From Flocculibacter collagenilyticus (GTDB lineage Bacteria > Pseudomonadota > Gammaproteobacteria > Enterobacterales > Alteromonadaceae): 64,000 nt of DNA. The notes under the pieces were generated by a model. The model had not been told where the DNA came from. It did not search any database and saw nothing but the letters and a program-made list of their open reading frames with translations. Each line of letters begins with the position of its first letter. Position 1 is the stretch's first letter. The DNA lies in the NCBI RefSeq assembly GCF_016469335.1, contig NZ_CP059888.1:1922001-1986000 (forward strand), in the 5' to 3' direction. Below, one piece after another: positions 37,270 through 46,739 of the stretch. The translations under genes were made by a program, and so were the position numbers.

Positions 37270-40200
37270 CTATGCTGACTGCTTATTGATGTTACTAGCG
37301 ATAGCTTCATTATTTAACTCTTCACTGGCTGCACTCGTCGCATCGACATCAGCGTCTTTAGTCCGTTTATCGCGCGTAACGGCCATGTAAAACACAGGCG
37401 TAAATAACAAACCAAATACGGTAACGCCTACCATGCCTGCAAATACTGCGGTCCCCATTGCATGGCGAGTTTCTGCACCGGCACCACTTGCTAATACGAG
37501 TGGCACAACACCCGCAGTAAAAGCAATTGAAGTCATCAATATAGGGCGCAAACGCATTCTGCATGCTTTAATAATGGCATCTAATTGTGATAGGCCATGC
37601 TCATGCTGCTCTTTGGCAAATTCGACCATTAAGATGGCATTTTTCGACGCCAAGGCCACTAATACAATTAACGCAATTTGCGTAAAGATATTATTGTCAC
37701 CACCCACTAGCCACACTCCCACTAAAGCAGAGAAAATAGTCATCGGCACAATCAAAATAATCGCTAATGGTAAACGCAGGCTTTCATATTGCGCTGCAAG
37801 CACTAGAAAAACCAACAATACAACTAATGGAAATACATAAACCATAGTGTTGCCTGCCAGCTGCTGCTGATAAGTTACTTCAGTCCATTCGTACTCAATC
37901 CCTTTAGGTAAATTATCAGCAAGGATTTTTTCGATAGCCACTTGCGCTTGGCTTGAACTATAACCAAAGGCAGGAGCACCATTAAGCTCTGCACTTGGGT
38001 AACCGTTATAGTGCATCACACGATCGGGGCCTGTAGTTGGTGTTACTTTAAGCACTGCACCTAACGGCACCATATCTCCGTTGCGATTGCGTACTTTTAG
38101 GTTAAGGATTTGTGCCGGGTCTAAACGGTAGTCCGCATCTGCTTGCGCATTAACTTGATAAGTTCTGCCAAATAGATTGAAGTCATTTACATACATCGAA
38201 CCTAAGTAAACTTGTAACGCATTAAATACTTCTGACAAGGGCACGCCTTGTATTAACGCTTGTTCACGGTCAATATCAATATCCATTTGTGGTACTTGAA
38301 TTCTAAAACTTGAGTAAATACCCGTTAAAGCAGGATCTTGATACGCTTTGCCAATCACGCCTTGAAGTGTATTAAACAAAGTTTCAAATCCTAAATTCGC
38401 TCTGTCTTCAAGTTGTAATTTAAAGCCTCCCGTTGTACCTAACCCCTGAATCGGTGGAGGTGGAAATACAGCGACGAACGCTTCGTCAATAGCTGCAAAA
38501 CGTTTGTTTAGTTCGCCTGCAATCGCCATTGCTGACTGACTTGGATCAGAACGTTTATTAAAGTCTTCTAACGGTGTAAAAACGATACCGCTGTTCGGGC
38601 TCATGGTGAAACCATTAACTGACAAACCTGGGAAAGAAACAGAGTGCTTAACACCTGGCACAGACAGTGCGATTTTCTCCATTTCTTTAATAACTGCTTC
38701 TGTTCTGTCTAAACTTGCCGCGTCAGGTAATTGCGCAATTGCAATCAGGTACTGTTTGTCTTGAGCTGGAATAAATCCGCCCGGAACGGTTTCAAATAAT
38801 TTAACCGTTGAGCTAACTAAGACTAGATAAATAACGCCCACCACTAAACTCATGCGCACAAGCTTTTTAACGACGCGCTCGTAGCCTTTCGCGCTTTTAT
38901 CAAATAATCGATTAAACGGCTTAAATAACCAACCACCAAATAAAGCATTGAGTAAACGAGTTAACCGATCAGGCTTGTCACTATGAGACTTCAGTAGTAG
39001 CGCTGATAATGCAGGCGATAATGTTAACGAGTTAATTGCCGAGATAATGGTTGATATCGTAATCGTTAAAGCAAATTGCTTATAAAACTGGCCCGATAAT
39101 CCTGTAATAAAAGCGGTAGGAATAAATACGGCACACAGTACCAATGCTATCGCAATAATTGGCCCTGTTACTTCGTTCATTGCTACACGCGTCGCCTCAA
39201 GTGGTGTAAGCCCACGTTCAATATTCCGCTCTACGTTTTCAACAACTACAATTGCATCATCTACAACAATACCGATAGCTAAAACAAGGCCAAATAATGA
39301 CAGCGTATTAATTGACACACCTATCCACTGCATCACAGCAAATGTGCCAACTAGCGACACAGGCACCGCAATTAATGGAATAATTGAGGCGCGCCATGTT
39401 TGAAGAAACAACACAACCACAATAACAACCAGCGCAATTGCTTCCAGTAATGTAGTAATTACTGCATCAATTGATCCGCGAACAAATACGGTAGGGTCAT
39501 AAACAATATCGTACTTCACTCCTTCAGGAAACGACTCAGATAAGCGAGCCATGGTCTCACGCACTTGGTCAGACAACTCAATTGCATTTGAACCTGGGCG
39601 CTGGAAGATTGGCATTGCCAAAGCGGGCTGTCCGTCTAGCATCGCACGTAACGAGTAGTTATTTTGACCAAGTTCAAGGCGGGCAACTTCATTTAAACGG
39701 ATTACAGCACCATTATCACCAACTTTGATCACTACACGTTCAAATTCTTCTATAGTAGATAAACGGCCTTTAACGTTTAGCAATATTTGAAATTGGTTTG
39801 AATTAGGTGAAGGTTGTGCACCTAAACTACCCGCTGCAACTTGTTGGTTTTGCTGGCGCAGTGCGGTTACCACATCCATTGCGGTTAAGTCACGGGCTGC
39901 TAACGCATCGGGGTTTAACCACACACGCATAGAGTATTTACCGCCACCAAATAGTTGTACGTCTCCTACACCACTTAGGCGTGCAATCTGGTCTTTAACG
40001 TATAAATCTGCATAGTTTGAAAGATAAGCCGTATCATGTGTTTTTTCTGGCGAATATAAGTGAACGACCATTGCTAAGTCTGGTGACGCCTTTTCTGCAA
40101 CCACACCTAATCGTTGCACTTCTTGCGGTAAACGCGGTAACGCACTGTTCACTCTATTTTGTACTTGTACTTGGGCACGATCTAAGTCTGTACCAAGCGA

Positions 40201-40488
40201 GAAAGTAACGGTTAACGTCATTCTTCCATCACTCGTCGCTTGAGAAGACATATACAACATGTTTTCTGTGCCGTTAATCTCTTGCTCTAATGGCGTTGCC
40301 ACCGTTTCTGCTATGACCTTTGGGTTGGCGCCCGGATAGGTTGCGGTAACAACCACCGTCGGCGGAACAACTTCCGGGTATTCACTTACGGGCAATTGAA
40401 ACAGTGAAATACTGCCGCCAATAAATATGATGAGCGACAGTACAGCTGCAAAAATTGGCCGCTCAATAAAAAAGTGGGAAAATTTCAT
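37270..40488 (-). CDS. RND multidrug efflux pump, inner-membrane subunit (HAE1 family)
   Basis: A 1072-aa AcrB/MexB-class proton-driven pump with twelve membrane helices and two large periplasmic loops. It begins KFSHFFIERPIFAAVLSL, the HAE1 signature. The proton-relay acids are in helix 4 (GIVVDDAIVVVENVERN) and the lysine in helix 10 (ASKNAILMVEFAKEQ). Porter-domain motifs such as FPPPPIQGLGTTGGF are present. The C-terminus is acidic and variable. It is cotranscribed with the adaptor (32 bp upstream) and channel (10 bp gap). The substrate range is unknown, probably lipophilic drugs or solvents. Confidence 0.95.
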   Translation of the reverse strand: MKFSHFFIERPIFAAVLSLIIFIGGSISLFQLPVSEYPEVVPPTVVVTATYPGANPKVIAETVATPLEQEINGTENMLYMSSQATSDGRMTLTVTFSLGTDLDRAQVQVQNRVNSALPRLPQEVQRLGVVAEKASPDLAMVVHLYSPEKTHDTAYLSNYADLYVKDQIARLSGVGDVQLFGGGKYSMRVWLNPDALAARDLTAMDVVTALRQQNQQVAAGSLGAQPSPNSNQFQILLNVKGRLSTIEEFERVVIKVGDNGAVIRLNEVARLELGQNNYSLRAMLDGQPALAMPIFQRPGSNAIELSDQVRETMARLSESFPEGVKYDIVYDPTVFVRGSIDAVITTLLEAIALVVIVVVLFLQTWRASIIPLIAVPVSLVGTFAVMQWIGVSINTLSLFGLVLAIGIVVDDAIVVVENVERNIERGLTPLEATRVAMNEVTGPIIAIALVLCAVFIPTAFITGLSGQFYKQFALTITISTIISAINSLTLSPALSALLLKSHSDKPDRLTRLLNALFGGWLFKPFNRLFDKSAKGYERVVKKLVRMSLVVGVIYLVLVSSTVKLFETVPGGFIPAQDKQYLIAIAQLPDAASLDRTEAVIKEMEKIALSVPGVKHSVSFPGLSVNGFTMSPNSGIVFTPLEDFNKRSDPSQSAMAIAGELNKRFAAIDEAFVAVFPPPPIQGLGTTGGFKLQLEDRANLGFETLFNTLQGVIGKAYQDPALTGIYSSFRIQVPQMDIDIDREQALIQGVPLSEVFNALQVYLGSMYVNDFNLFGRTYQVNAQADADYRLDPAQILNLKVRNRNGDMVPLGAVLKVTPTTGPDRVMHYNGYPSAELNGAPAFGYSSSQAQVAIEKILADNLPKGIEYEWTEVTYQQQLAGNTMVYVFPLVVLLVFLVLAAQYESLRLPLAIILIVPMTIFSALVGVWLVGGDNNIFTQIALIVLVALASKNAILMVEFAKEQHEHGLSQLDAIIKACRMRLRPILMTSIAFTAGVVPLVLASGAGAETRHAMGTAVFAGMVGVTVFGLLFTPVFYMAVTRDKRTKDADVDATSAASEELNNEAIASNINKQSA

Positions 40489-40520
40489 CTTAATTCCTTA
40501 TGAACCTGATTAATGGCAAC

Positions 40521-41726
40521 TTAATCTTTCGCAGCCAAACGCGGCATATTAGATAGCTGCTGTTCAAGCGTAAAAGCAACGTTTGTGTAATCAATATCAA
40601 CTTTGTTAGGCGCTATTGGCATACCTGGGCCAACCCGTGCAGGACCATTTACGGCAATAATGTCACCTTCATTTAATCCTTTATTAATCGCACGCAAATG
40701 GCCATAACGCTCGCCAAGCTCAACAAGTTTGTATTGCAATACATTGTCTTTACTTACCGTAAGCACAAATCTGTTTTTCAAATCTGTACCAATGGCGCGA
40801 TCTGGCACAACAATTAACTGTTTCACTTTATTTGTTGCAACCTTAATACGTGCAAATGCGCCTGAACGTAACGCACGCTGTTGAGAGTCAGGCTTATTAT
40901 TAAATACTGCACGTACTCGCAAAGTGCCTGTATTTTCATTAATCACATTATCAATAAAGTCGATGTAGCCTTGATGAGAGAAGGCATCGTTACCTGTTAA
41001 TTGCATCACCACAGGCTGTTTAGTGTTGTTGGTAATGTCGCTGAATGATTGATTCCAAGTGCGCTCATCGATGTCAAAATAGGCATACATTGCTTCGTTT
41101 GACACAATTGAAGTTAAAACACTTTGTCCCGCAGTCACGTTATTGCCTTTGGTGATTTCTGCACGAGAAATAACACCGTTAATTGGCGATCGAATTTCGG
41201 TAAACTCAAGATCAAGTTGAGCAGCTTTCAATTGTGCTTTTAATGCGGTTAATTGCGCTTCTTTCTGCTGAGCGGTTGATGCACGCGATTCTGTTTGTTC
41301 TGCTGATATCGCATTTCTGGCCTTTAACCGCGTTGCACGTTGTGCTTCACTGGTTGCTTGCGCTAAGGCCGCTTCGGCGCTTTTAATCTGTGCTTTTAAG
41401 GTATCTACGTGAGCCTTAAATTGACGAGCATCTAACTTAACCAGTAAATCGCCTTCGTTAACTACATCGCCTTCTTTAAATTCGATTGACTCTATCACTC
41501 CAGACACCCTAGGCTTTAATTGAACGTCTTGGGGTGACTCTAGCCTTGAAGTGTAAGTATGCCAGTTTTGAACAGGCTGAAATGAAACTGATGCAACATC
41601 CACAGGTTGCAGAGGTGCTTGAGCTTTTGGTGTATCTGTTGGTGCTTCGCTACACGCAACGAGTACTGTAATAGCAGCAAAGGTAACTGCTACGTTTAAT
41701 AATGATGTAATAAGCGGCTTAGTCAT
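40521..41726 (-). CDS. RND efflux adaptor (membrane fusion) lipoprotein
   Basis: A 401-aa periplasmic adaptor of the AcrA/MexA class. The signal peptide ends with VLVAC (C25), which would be lipidated. A biotinyl-lipoyl domain is split around an alpha-hairpin (about 105-175, rich in Ala, Gln and Glu). It is followed by beta-barrel and membrane-proximal domains (FTEIRSPINGVISRAEITKGN; VNGPARVGPGMP). It is the first gene of the efflux operon and divergent from a LysR gene 144 bp away, its likely regulator. Confidence 0.93.
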   Translation of the reverse strand: MTKPLITSLLNVAVTFAAITVLVACSEAPTDTPKAQAPLQPVDVASVSFQPVQNWHTYTSRLESPQDVQLKPRVSGVIESIEFKEGDVVNEGDLLVKLDARQFKAHVDTLKAQIKSAEAALAQATSEAQRATRLKARNAISAEQTESRASTAQQKEAQLTALKAQLKAAQLDLEFTEIRSPINGVISRAEITKGNNVTAGQSVLTSIVSNEAMYAYFDIDERTWNQSFSDITNNTKQPVVMQLTGNDAFSHQGYIDFIDNVINENTGTLRVRAVFNNKPDSQQRALRSGAFARIKVATNKVKQLIVVPDRAIGTDLKNRFVLTVSKDNVLQYKLVELGERYGHLRAINKGLNEGDIIAVNGPARVGPGMPIAPNKVDIDYTNVAFTLEQQLSNMPRLAAKD

Positions 41727-41870
41727 GTTCGCTCTCCTTGTAAAAATATGAATAGATCTTAGGAGACAATTAACCGATAAAAAAGCATCGATTTATAAAT
41801 TCATTAATGCCAAAATGGCACCAATTAAAAAATCAACTACACTTTTAGTAAGCCATCTCTAGGAAATATT

Positions 41871-42851
41871 TTGGATACAACCAGCCGATTAATCATGTTT
41901 TTGGAAGTAGTTGAACAAGGCTCATTTGCTAAAGCTGCGTCGTTACGCCACATAGACCGCTCTGTCATATCAAAACAAATAACACGACTTGAAGACGAAC
42001 TAGGTGTGCGATTACTAAACCGCACAACCCGATCGTTTTCTATTACAGCCGCGGGGGCGGAAATGGTTAAACAGGCTAAAGCGCTAAGAGCATTGCTTAA
42101 CGATACATTTCGAGTAGCTGAGAATTATCACTTAGAGCCAAAGGGGCTATTGAAAATTGCTTCATCTACCATCATTGGCAAGCGCTATATTCAGCCTGTT
42201 ATCAACGATTTTCAAAAACGCTTTCCTCAGGTAGAAATAGAGTTGTTGTTGGAAGATAGACTAGTAGACATTGTTGCTGAAGGGGTGGATGTGGCTTTTA
42301 GAGTGGGTGAACCAAAAGATTCATCACTTATTGCCAGGAAAATTGCGCGCAATCGCTTGCTTATTTTAGCCTCGCCAGAATATCTTGATACGTACGGAGA
42401 GCCAACAACCATTGAAGAGCTGGGCGCCCTACCCGCCGCCAGTTATTCAAGCAGTGCACTACGTGTTGAGTCAATTGATTACATTAATAAAAGCGGGATC
42501 CTTGCACAACAAGCAATAAAAAGCGTGTATCGTGCGAACGATGCTGAAGTACTAATGATGAAAACCTTGTCTGGCACCACATTTTTCACTGCACCTGCCT
42601 TTATTGTTGCGGACGAAGTGAAAAGTGGACAACTAAAGCCAATCCTTACGCATGTTCACTTAAAAGAATACAGTGGGCTATACGCAGTGTATCCGCACAG
42701 AGATTTACCGGTAAGAACACGGCTATTTTTTGATGCAGTAAAAGAATACATCGGAAAAGATAAACCCATATGGGAAAACAACATACCCAACTTCGATGCG
42801 ATGTACGGTTACAACAAACAACTTACTAAACCAATTAGCGTATTACCCTAG
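41871..42851 (+). CDS. LysR-family regulator, divergent from the RND efflux operon
   Basis: A 326-aa LysR regulator. The helix-turn-helix is at about 15-60 (GSFAKAASLRHIDRSVISKQ, then LEDELGVRLLNRTTRSF), with an effector-binding domain from about residue 90. The start codon is TTG with AGGAAA upstream. Divergence from the adaptor gene over 144 bp marks it as the probable activator or repressor of the pump, and its own repressor. Its 3' end lies 10 bp from the convergent integrase. Confidence 0.85.
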   Translation: MDTTSRLIMFLEVVEQGSFAKAASLRHIDRSVISKQITRLEDELGVRLLNRTTRSFSITAAGAEMVKQAKALRALLNDTFRVAENYHLEPKGLLKIASSTIIGKRYIQPVINDFQKRFPQVEIELLLEDRLVDIVAEGVDVAFRVGEPKDSSLIARKIARNRLLILASPEYLDTYGEPTTIEELGALPAASYSSSALRVESIDYINKSGILAQQAIKSVYRANDAEVLMMKTLSGTTFFTAPAFIVADEVKSGQLKPILTHVHLKEYSGLYAVYPHRDLPVRTRLFFDAVKEYIGKDKPIWENNIPNFDAMYGYNKQLTKPISVLP

Positions 42852-42861
42852 CTACATGCTG

Positions 42862-44163
42862 TTATTGCCAAGCACCGATAACTTTAGTTAAGTAATCAGC
42901 CCATAAATTTTGTGCGTCTAGCCTTGCTTGCTTGTCGGCAATGCCACAATAGCCTCGTAAATTTACAGGCAATTTTCTGTCTAGCATTTGTTCTATCAAA
43001 ATAGCATTTACGCCCATGCCAATTAAATGCACCTTCATGGTTTCTCTAAAGTCATTAGGCGTAAATTTATCAATACCAAAATTATCTAGATTTCTAGCGA
43101 TACTGCGTGTCACGCTGCGTTTATCAATTGATATTGAACGAGGATCAGATTTTTTTGTCGTTAACGACGGCAGAATAAATGGGCTATCAATATTTTGTGC
43201 TAATGCTTTCAATGTGTTTAATCGTTGAATAATAGCTTCATTCAAACATACGTAATGATCATCGCTATTTACATTTAAAAAGCTAATTGTTTGATTAGGA
43301 AAAATCCAAATACCGCTTTTTTGATTTACATGTTGCCACTTACTTGCACACAGCTGATTTAAGCGTAAGCCCGTTAGTAATAAAATTTCCAACGCCGTGG
43401 TCACTTGCGGAGTAACCTTTAATTTCTTTAACGTAGAGAACACAGTATCTAACTCTTGCGCATTCAAATAGCGTTTATCCGGAGACGTTATTCCCGTAAT
43501 GTCTTCTCGTCTAATTCTGTTTAAGGGATTAAACGACAATACCCCCTCATTCACAGAAAAATCTAACATCTGTTTTAACACTAAAAAAACGACACCTGCA
43601 TGTTGTTTACAGTCTCTGGTTACTATGGGGTCAATACATCGTTCTAAAAGAAAACTAGCATTAAGCTCTGCTATAGACACCCCTTTTAATTTAGGAATAA
43701 TATCAATAATCAACGTGCGAATAGTATCGCTAGCATCCTTAGATTTAATGCCAGATAGATGGTCTATATAGCGCTTAATCAATTGATTAGCTTGCGTAAT
43801 ATAAACAATAGGATCATTGTCTTCAGCAGGTTTATCTTGAATAAAGTTTGGCTCGATTTGGCCATTTGAATGGTTATTTTTATCTACGCTGTTTTTTGTA
43901 AGTTGGCTAATGAGGGATTTTGCTAAGCTTCTTGCTTCGTCTGCAGAAATGGCATCAATTGGGCTTATCTTTATATTTCGTTCTGCACCATTAACGATAT
44001 CTGACGAGCAATGTAAATAATAATCGCCCTCCCTTTGTCTATTCGCTTTCCATTTTCCTAATCTGACATGAAACCCTTGAATTTCAATATCAGAGATGCG
44101 ATGAATAGACGGTGGCGCATTTTTTACTGTGTCGTCGTTTATCTTAGTTGAAATAACACCCAT
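42862..44163 (-). CDS. P4-type tyrosine integrase with altered active-site residues
   Basis: A 433-aa integrase-like protein with an N-terminal arm-binding domain of the DUF4102 type (about 1-90), a SAM-like domain (about 120-210) and a catalytic domain. R267 (LLTGLRLNQLCASKW), R373 and Y405 (LRGYC) are present. The usual His of box II is N370 (PNDFRET instead of PHDLRRT), and the third-box His is R396 (MLDRK instead of xLNH). Catalysis may therefore be weak or lost, or the family may have diverged. It lies convergent with the efflux LysR gene, at the edge of the T6SS region. No tRNA adjoins it. Confidence 0.75.
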   Translation of the reverse strand: MGVISTKINDDTVKNAPPSIHRISDIEIQGFHVRLGKWKANRQREGDYYLHCSSDIVNGAERNIKISPIDAISADEARSLAKSLISQLTKNSVDKNNHSNGQIEPNFIQDKPAEDNDPIVYITQANQLIKRYIDHLSGIKSKDASDTIRTLIIDIIPKLKGVSIAELNASFLLERCIDPIVTRDCKQHAGVVFLVLKQMLDFSVNEGVLSFNPLNRIRREDITGITSPDKRYLNAQELDTVFSTLKKLKVTPQVTTALEILLLTGLRLNQLCASKWQHVNQKSGIWIFPNQTISFLNVNSDDHYVCLNEAIIQRLNTLKALAQNIDSPFILPSLTTKKSDPRSISIDKRSVTRSIARNLDNFGIDKFTPNDFRETMKVHLIGMGVNAILIEQMLDRKLPVNLRGYCGIADKQARLDAQNLWADYLTKVIGAWQ

Positions 44164-44503
44164 ATTTCATACCTTTAAAATCAATGAGTTGGTTAATTTG
44201 ATATAGGCAATGATCCCATCATTTTACGTTAGGTTTATCGTGATAAATCTTCGCAAATCATTTTCATATTTAAAGGGGGTCATCTATCTGAATTTAAGAA
44301 TAGTGCAATTACCTGAGATTGCACAATATTTAACCAGTGAAGCACAGTTTTAGATCAAAGAATCGTTTACAGAACAGTTAAAATACCATTAGGCAAATAT
44401 AAGAGAGGTATTTAACTTAACGAAAAATGAAACAACGTCGTTGAAATTAACGCATAGTTGGAGTGACTAAGTAACTATTGAAAACTGATAATGAAACCAA
44501 TAG
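44164..44503. other. 340-bp intergenic region with two inverted repeats
   Basis: No gene is seen. TTTATC-GT-GATAAA (44234-44247) lies 70 bp upstream of the integrase. GTGCAAT / ATTGCAC (44303-44309 and 44318-44324) encloses 8 nt. Either could be an operator, or the second an integrase core site. Confidence 0.4.
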
Positions 44504-45214
44504 TTAAAAGCTTAAAGATAGGCCAAATGTAATCCAAGACTGATCATCATGCTCTTCTCTTTCAACATCTTTATGCGCTTTTGAATGATTAATAGAGCCA
44601 ATAAATTCTACATTGGGATTAACTTTGAACACCATTTCCACACCGGCTTTTAAATTATTCACGCCGTCATAAGACTCAGACGCATAACCAAAATCAAACC
44701 CTTCAGCAATATAAGGGGTAATTAATACTTGGCCATCAGCTAATACCTTTTCAGTATCCACACGTAATTCTGCAAAGCCGCCATCCGCTTCTGTTGAGTA
44801 GGTGTAATCTAATGCTAAATTAATACTCGAGGTAGGAGACACTGTTAAACCCGCATAAATTTCATTATCCGATTCATCAGTATCATGCAATTTTATATGG
44901 TTATAACCTATATAACCCTCAAATGAAGAATAAGAGAAACCATGCTCTAAATAAACGTTTACTTCACGGTACGGATTGCCCATACCATTGCCATACCAAA
45001 CACCTGCAGCAAGGTCATTCCACTTTCCAAGCGCATGCAAAGACTGAAACCGACTATCAGGCAAGTTATCACGTCCCTCTGAAACATAGTGACTATGCCA
45101 AACAGGGCTAATAGTAAAAAGTGTTTTATTTTCCTCAGCATAAACTGACAAAGACCAAACACCATTAATGGTAACTATCACGCTAAGCAAGAAAAACTGA
45201 CGGCCATACTGCAT
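44504..45214 (-). CDS. Beta-barrel-like outer-membrane protein
   Basis: A 236-aa protein with a signal peptide (about 1-26, ending SVYA-EE). The mature chain has alternating hydrophobic/polar strands rich in Tyr, Gly and Asp (YVSEGRDNL, VYLEHGFSYSSFEGYIGYNH, LALDYTYST). It ends in TFGLSLSF, with the C-terminal Phe that Bam substrates carry. About ten to twelve strands would fit a small barrel. It resembles TorF/Gcw_chp-type putative porins in style, but I cannot place it in a family with certainty. It is monocistronic, between the integrase and the immunity-like array. Confidence 0.65.
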   Translation of the reverse strand: MQYGRQFFLLSVIVTINGVWSLSVYAEENKTLFTISPVWHSHYVSEGRDNLPDSRFQSLHALGKWNDLAAGVWYGNGMGNPYREVNVYLEHGFSYSSFEGYIGYNHIKLHDTDESDNEIYAGLTVSPTSSINLALDYTYSTEADGGFAELRVDTEKVLADGQVLITPYIAEGFDFGYASESYDGVNNLKAGVEMVFKVNPNVEFIGSINHSKAHKDVEREEHDDQSWITFGLSLSF

Positions 45215-45463
45215 AATACTTTCCTTATGTCGGTGTATTTTAAAGTGTAGGTTACGACAATTTATTACGCTAACAGCAAAAAGAAAAAACTAGAATTGGC
45301 AAGCTTAGTAAATGATTTATTAGAGAAAATAGTTTTCAAACTCGTTTCACTTGAAACTCAGTATTGTTGATCACGCACCTAATCACCCATTGCAAACATT
45401 TGCTTTTTGTTTGAGACAATCATAATCCTCCCCTAATAACTAAATGTCTGCAAACCAGTGAGA

Positions 45464-46078
45464 TTATGCCGCCTTATTGGTTGGTTTAGATTCATATAAA
45501 AAACTATGCTCTAATACATAATTAGCACGCACTATCTCTTTACGTTTATTGTTATTTTTATTCCTCTTGGATTTTTTCTTATTTTTACTAACACCTTGAG
45601 CATTAAGAATAATTTTTTGATTAAATGTGGCTTTTAAAAGCAGCCGTTTATTCTCCTCACTATTACATAGCTCTACACTAGAAAGACTGAAAGTATGAAC
45701 AGGCGTCCACATTTTAAAATAAAAAACGTCATGATGAATGGAATTGTCATTTATAATAAACTGGCTTTCAAATTCAGGGATTTTCTTCCTTTTTTTGTGT
45801 TGTTTATAACTGTTAGTAGCATTTTTAATAACTTTACAGTCTGTCATATCGTACAGGTCTAGCTTTATCATATAACCACCCGAGCTTACAGAAAAACCAC
45901 CTAAAAGCTCTAGTTTATATTCATGCACTGAAACACGTCGAACTCTCATTTTTACAGGCTCGTATTTCATTCCATATGTACCAATGGATATGTAATCGTC
46001 AACGCTCTCATAAGAAAGTATCATTTTAACAATTAGAAGTAGGCAACCAATAACGGCTATAAAAAGTGCTATATCCAT
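45464..46078 (-). CDS. One-helix membrane protein with beta domain, small immunity-like family (unit C, gene 3)
   Basis: About 204 aa: an N-terminal membrane helix (about 3-22) and a beta-rich soluble domain. It is related to the protein at 47980-48540: YEPVKMRVRR aligns with YIPLRMRTII, and both have a hydrophobic strand followed by D-[MT]-T/S. The shared strand pattern I-x-L-x-LYD-x-T also occurs in the 48543-49178 protein. An unusual Lys/Asn-rich run (about 165-185) near the C-terminus may bind lipid headgroups or nucleic acid. The start is ATG 46078 or TTG 46087. It is the last gene of the array. Function is unknown; an immunity role is inferred from position. Confidence 0.6.
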   Translation of the reverse strand: MDIALFIAVIGCLLLIVKMILSYESVDDYISIGTYGMKYEPVKMRVRRVSVHEYKLELLGGFSVSSGGYMIKLDLYDMTDCKVIKNATNSYKQHKKRKKIPEFESQFIINDNSIHHDVFYFKMWTPVHTFSLSSVELCNSEENKRLLLKATFNQKIILNAQGVSKNKKKSKRNKNNNKRKEIVRANYVLEHSFLYESKPTNKAA

Positions 46079-46107
46079 ACTCCACAAAACTTCCTTTAAT
46101 TCATCAT

Positions 46108-46725
46108 CTAGTTGCTTATTTCTAACTCAATGTCATCGCCAAGATGGTTTTTTACTATGACTTTCCTATTGTGCTTATAACCAGAGTGTTCGTAATGAAC
46201 AATGGCTCTACCACATCCTGTTAATTTCTCGCTTGAATCATGGCTTTCTATGGTTAGCTCGCCTTCAGACAAATATAAATTCACCACAAACAACACCTCA
46301 CGACATCCGCCTAATGGCGGAATCATATCACTTTGATTTATTTCAAGTAATTTAAAGTCTTTTAATGTAGCTGCGCTTTGCTGTAATGATGTCGCCGAAC
46401 ATACTGCTTTAATAAAAAAAGGTAATTTATCTTGCAGTCTCATGTGATGATGTACGCCAAGCATGTTGCTTGACTCAAGTTCACAAGTAACATCTTCAGC
46501 ACTCACGGTTACTAGGTAGCGGATTTCACCTTCTACTTTATCAAAGTCACCGTATACGAATAGCTTAATGCTGTTAGAATCAACTTCTGTAGTTACAAAA
46601 AAATCATTTTTTGACATACTTTCTGCAAGCTTCTTGCTGTATCCAACCGCTTGAATATTTGAAGTAGACCACCAATATGCAAAAAGCAACCATATGAACA
46701 CTGCAAAAAATACTACTACTTCCAT
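46108..46725 (-). CDS. One-helix membrane protein with beta domain, small immunity-like family (unit C, gene 2)
   Basis: A 205-aa protein with an N-terminal helix (about 4-21) and a soluble, probably periplasmic domain. It is homologous to the protein at 48543-49178: MIPPLGGCREVLFVVNLYL aligns with IVPPESGMRKVLFVVELTF, and the C-termini (HLGDDIELEI / FGSEIDINFI) also match. The start is ATG 46725 with GAGGAAAGG upstream; a TTG at 46743 precedes that site. It is 14 bp after the large gene of the same unit. The function is not recognisable. A role in protecting against the linked effector is inferred. Confidence 0.6.
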   Translation of the reverse strand: MEVVVFFAVFIWLLFAYWWSTSNIQAVGYSKKLAESMSKNDFFVTTEVDSNSIKLFVYGDFDKVEGEIRYLVTVSAEDVTCELESSNMLGVHHHMRLQDKLPFFIKAVCSATSLQQSAATLKDFKLLEINQSDMIPPLGGCREVLFVVNLYLSEGELTIESHDSSEKLTGCGRAIVHYEHSGYKHNRKVIVKNHLGDDIELEISN

Positions 46726-46739
46726 TTGTAAGCCTTTCC

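Noticed and set aside
45464-46078. Nucleic-acid-binding protein because of its Lys/Asn-rich run
   Set aside because: The N-terminal membrane helix and homology to the other array proteins argue for a membrane role; the basic run alone is weak evidence.
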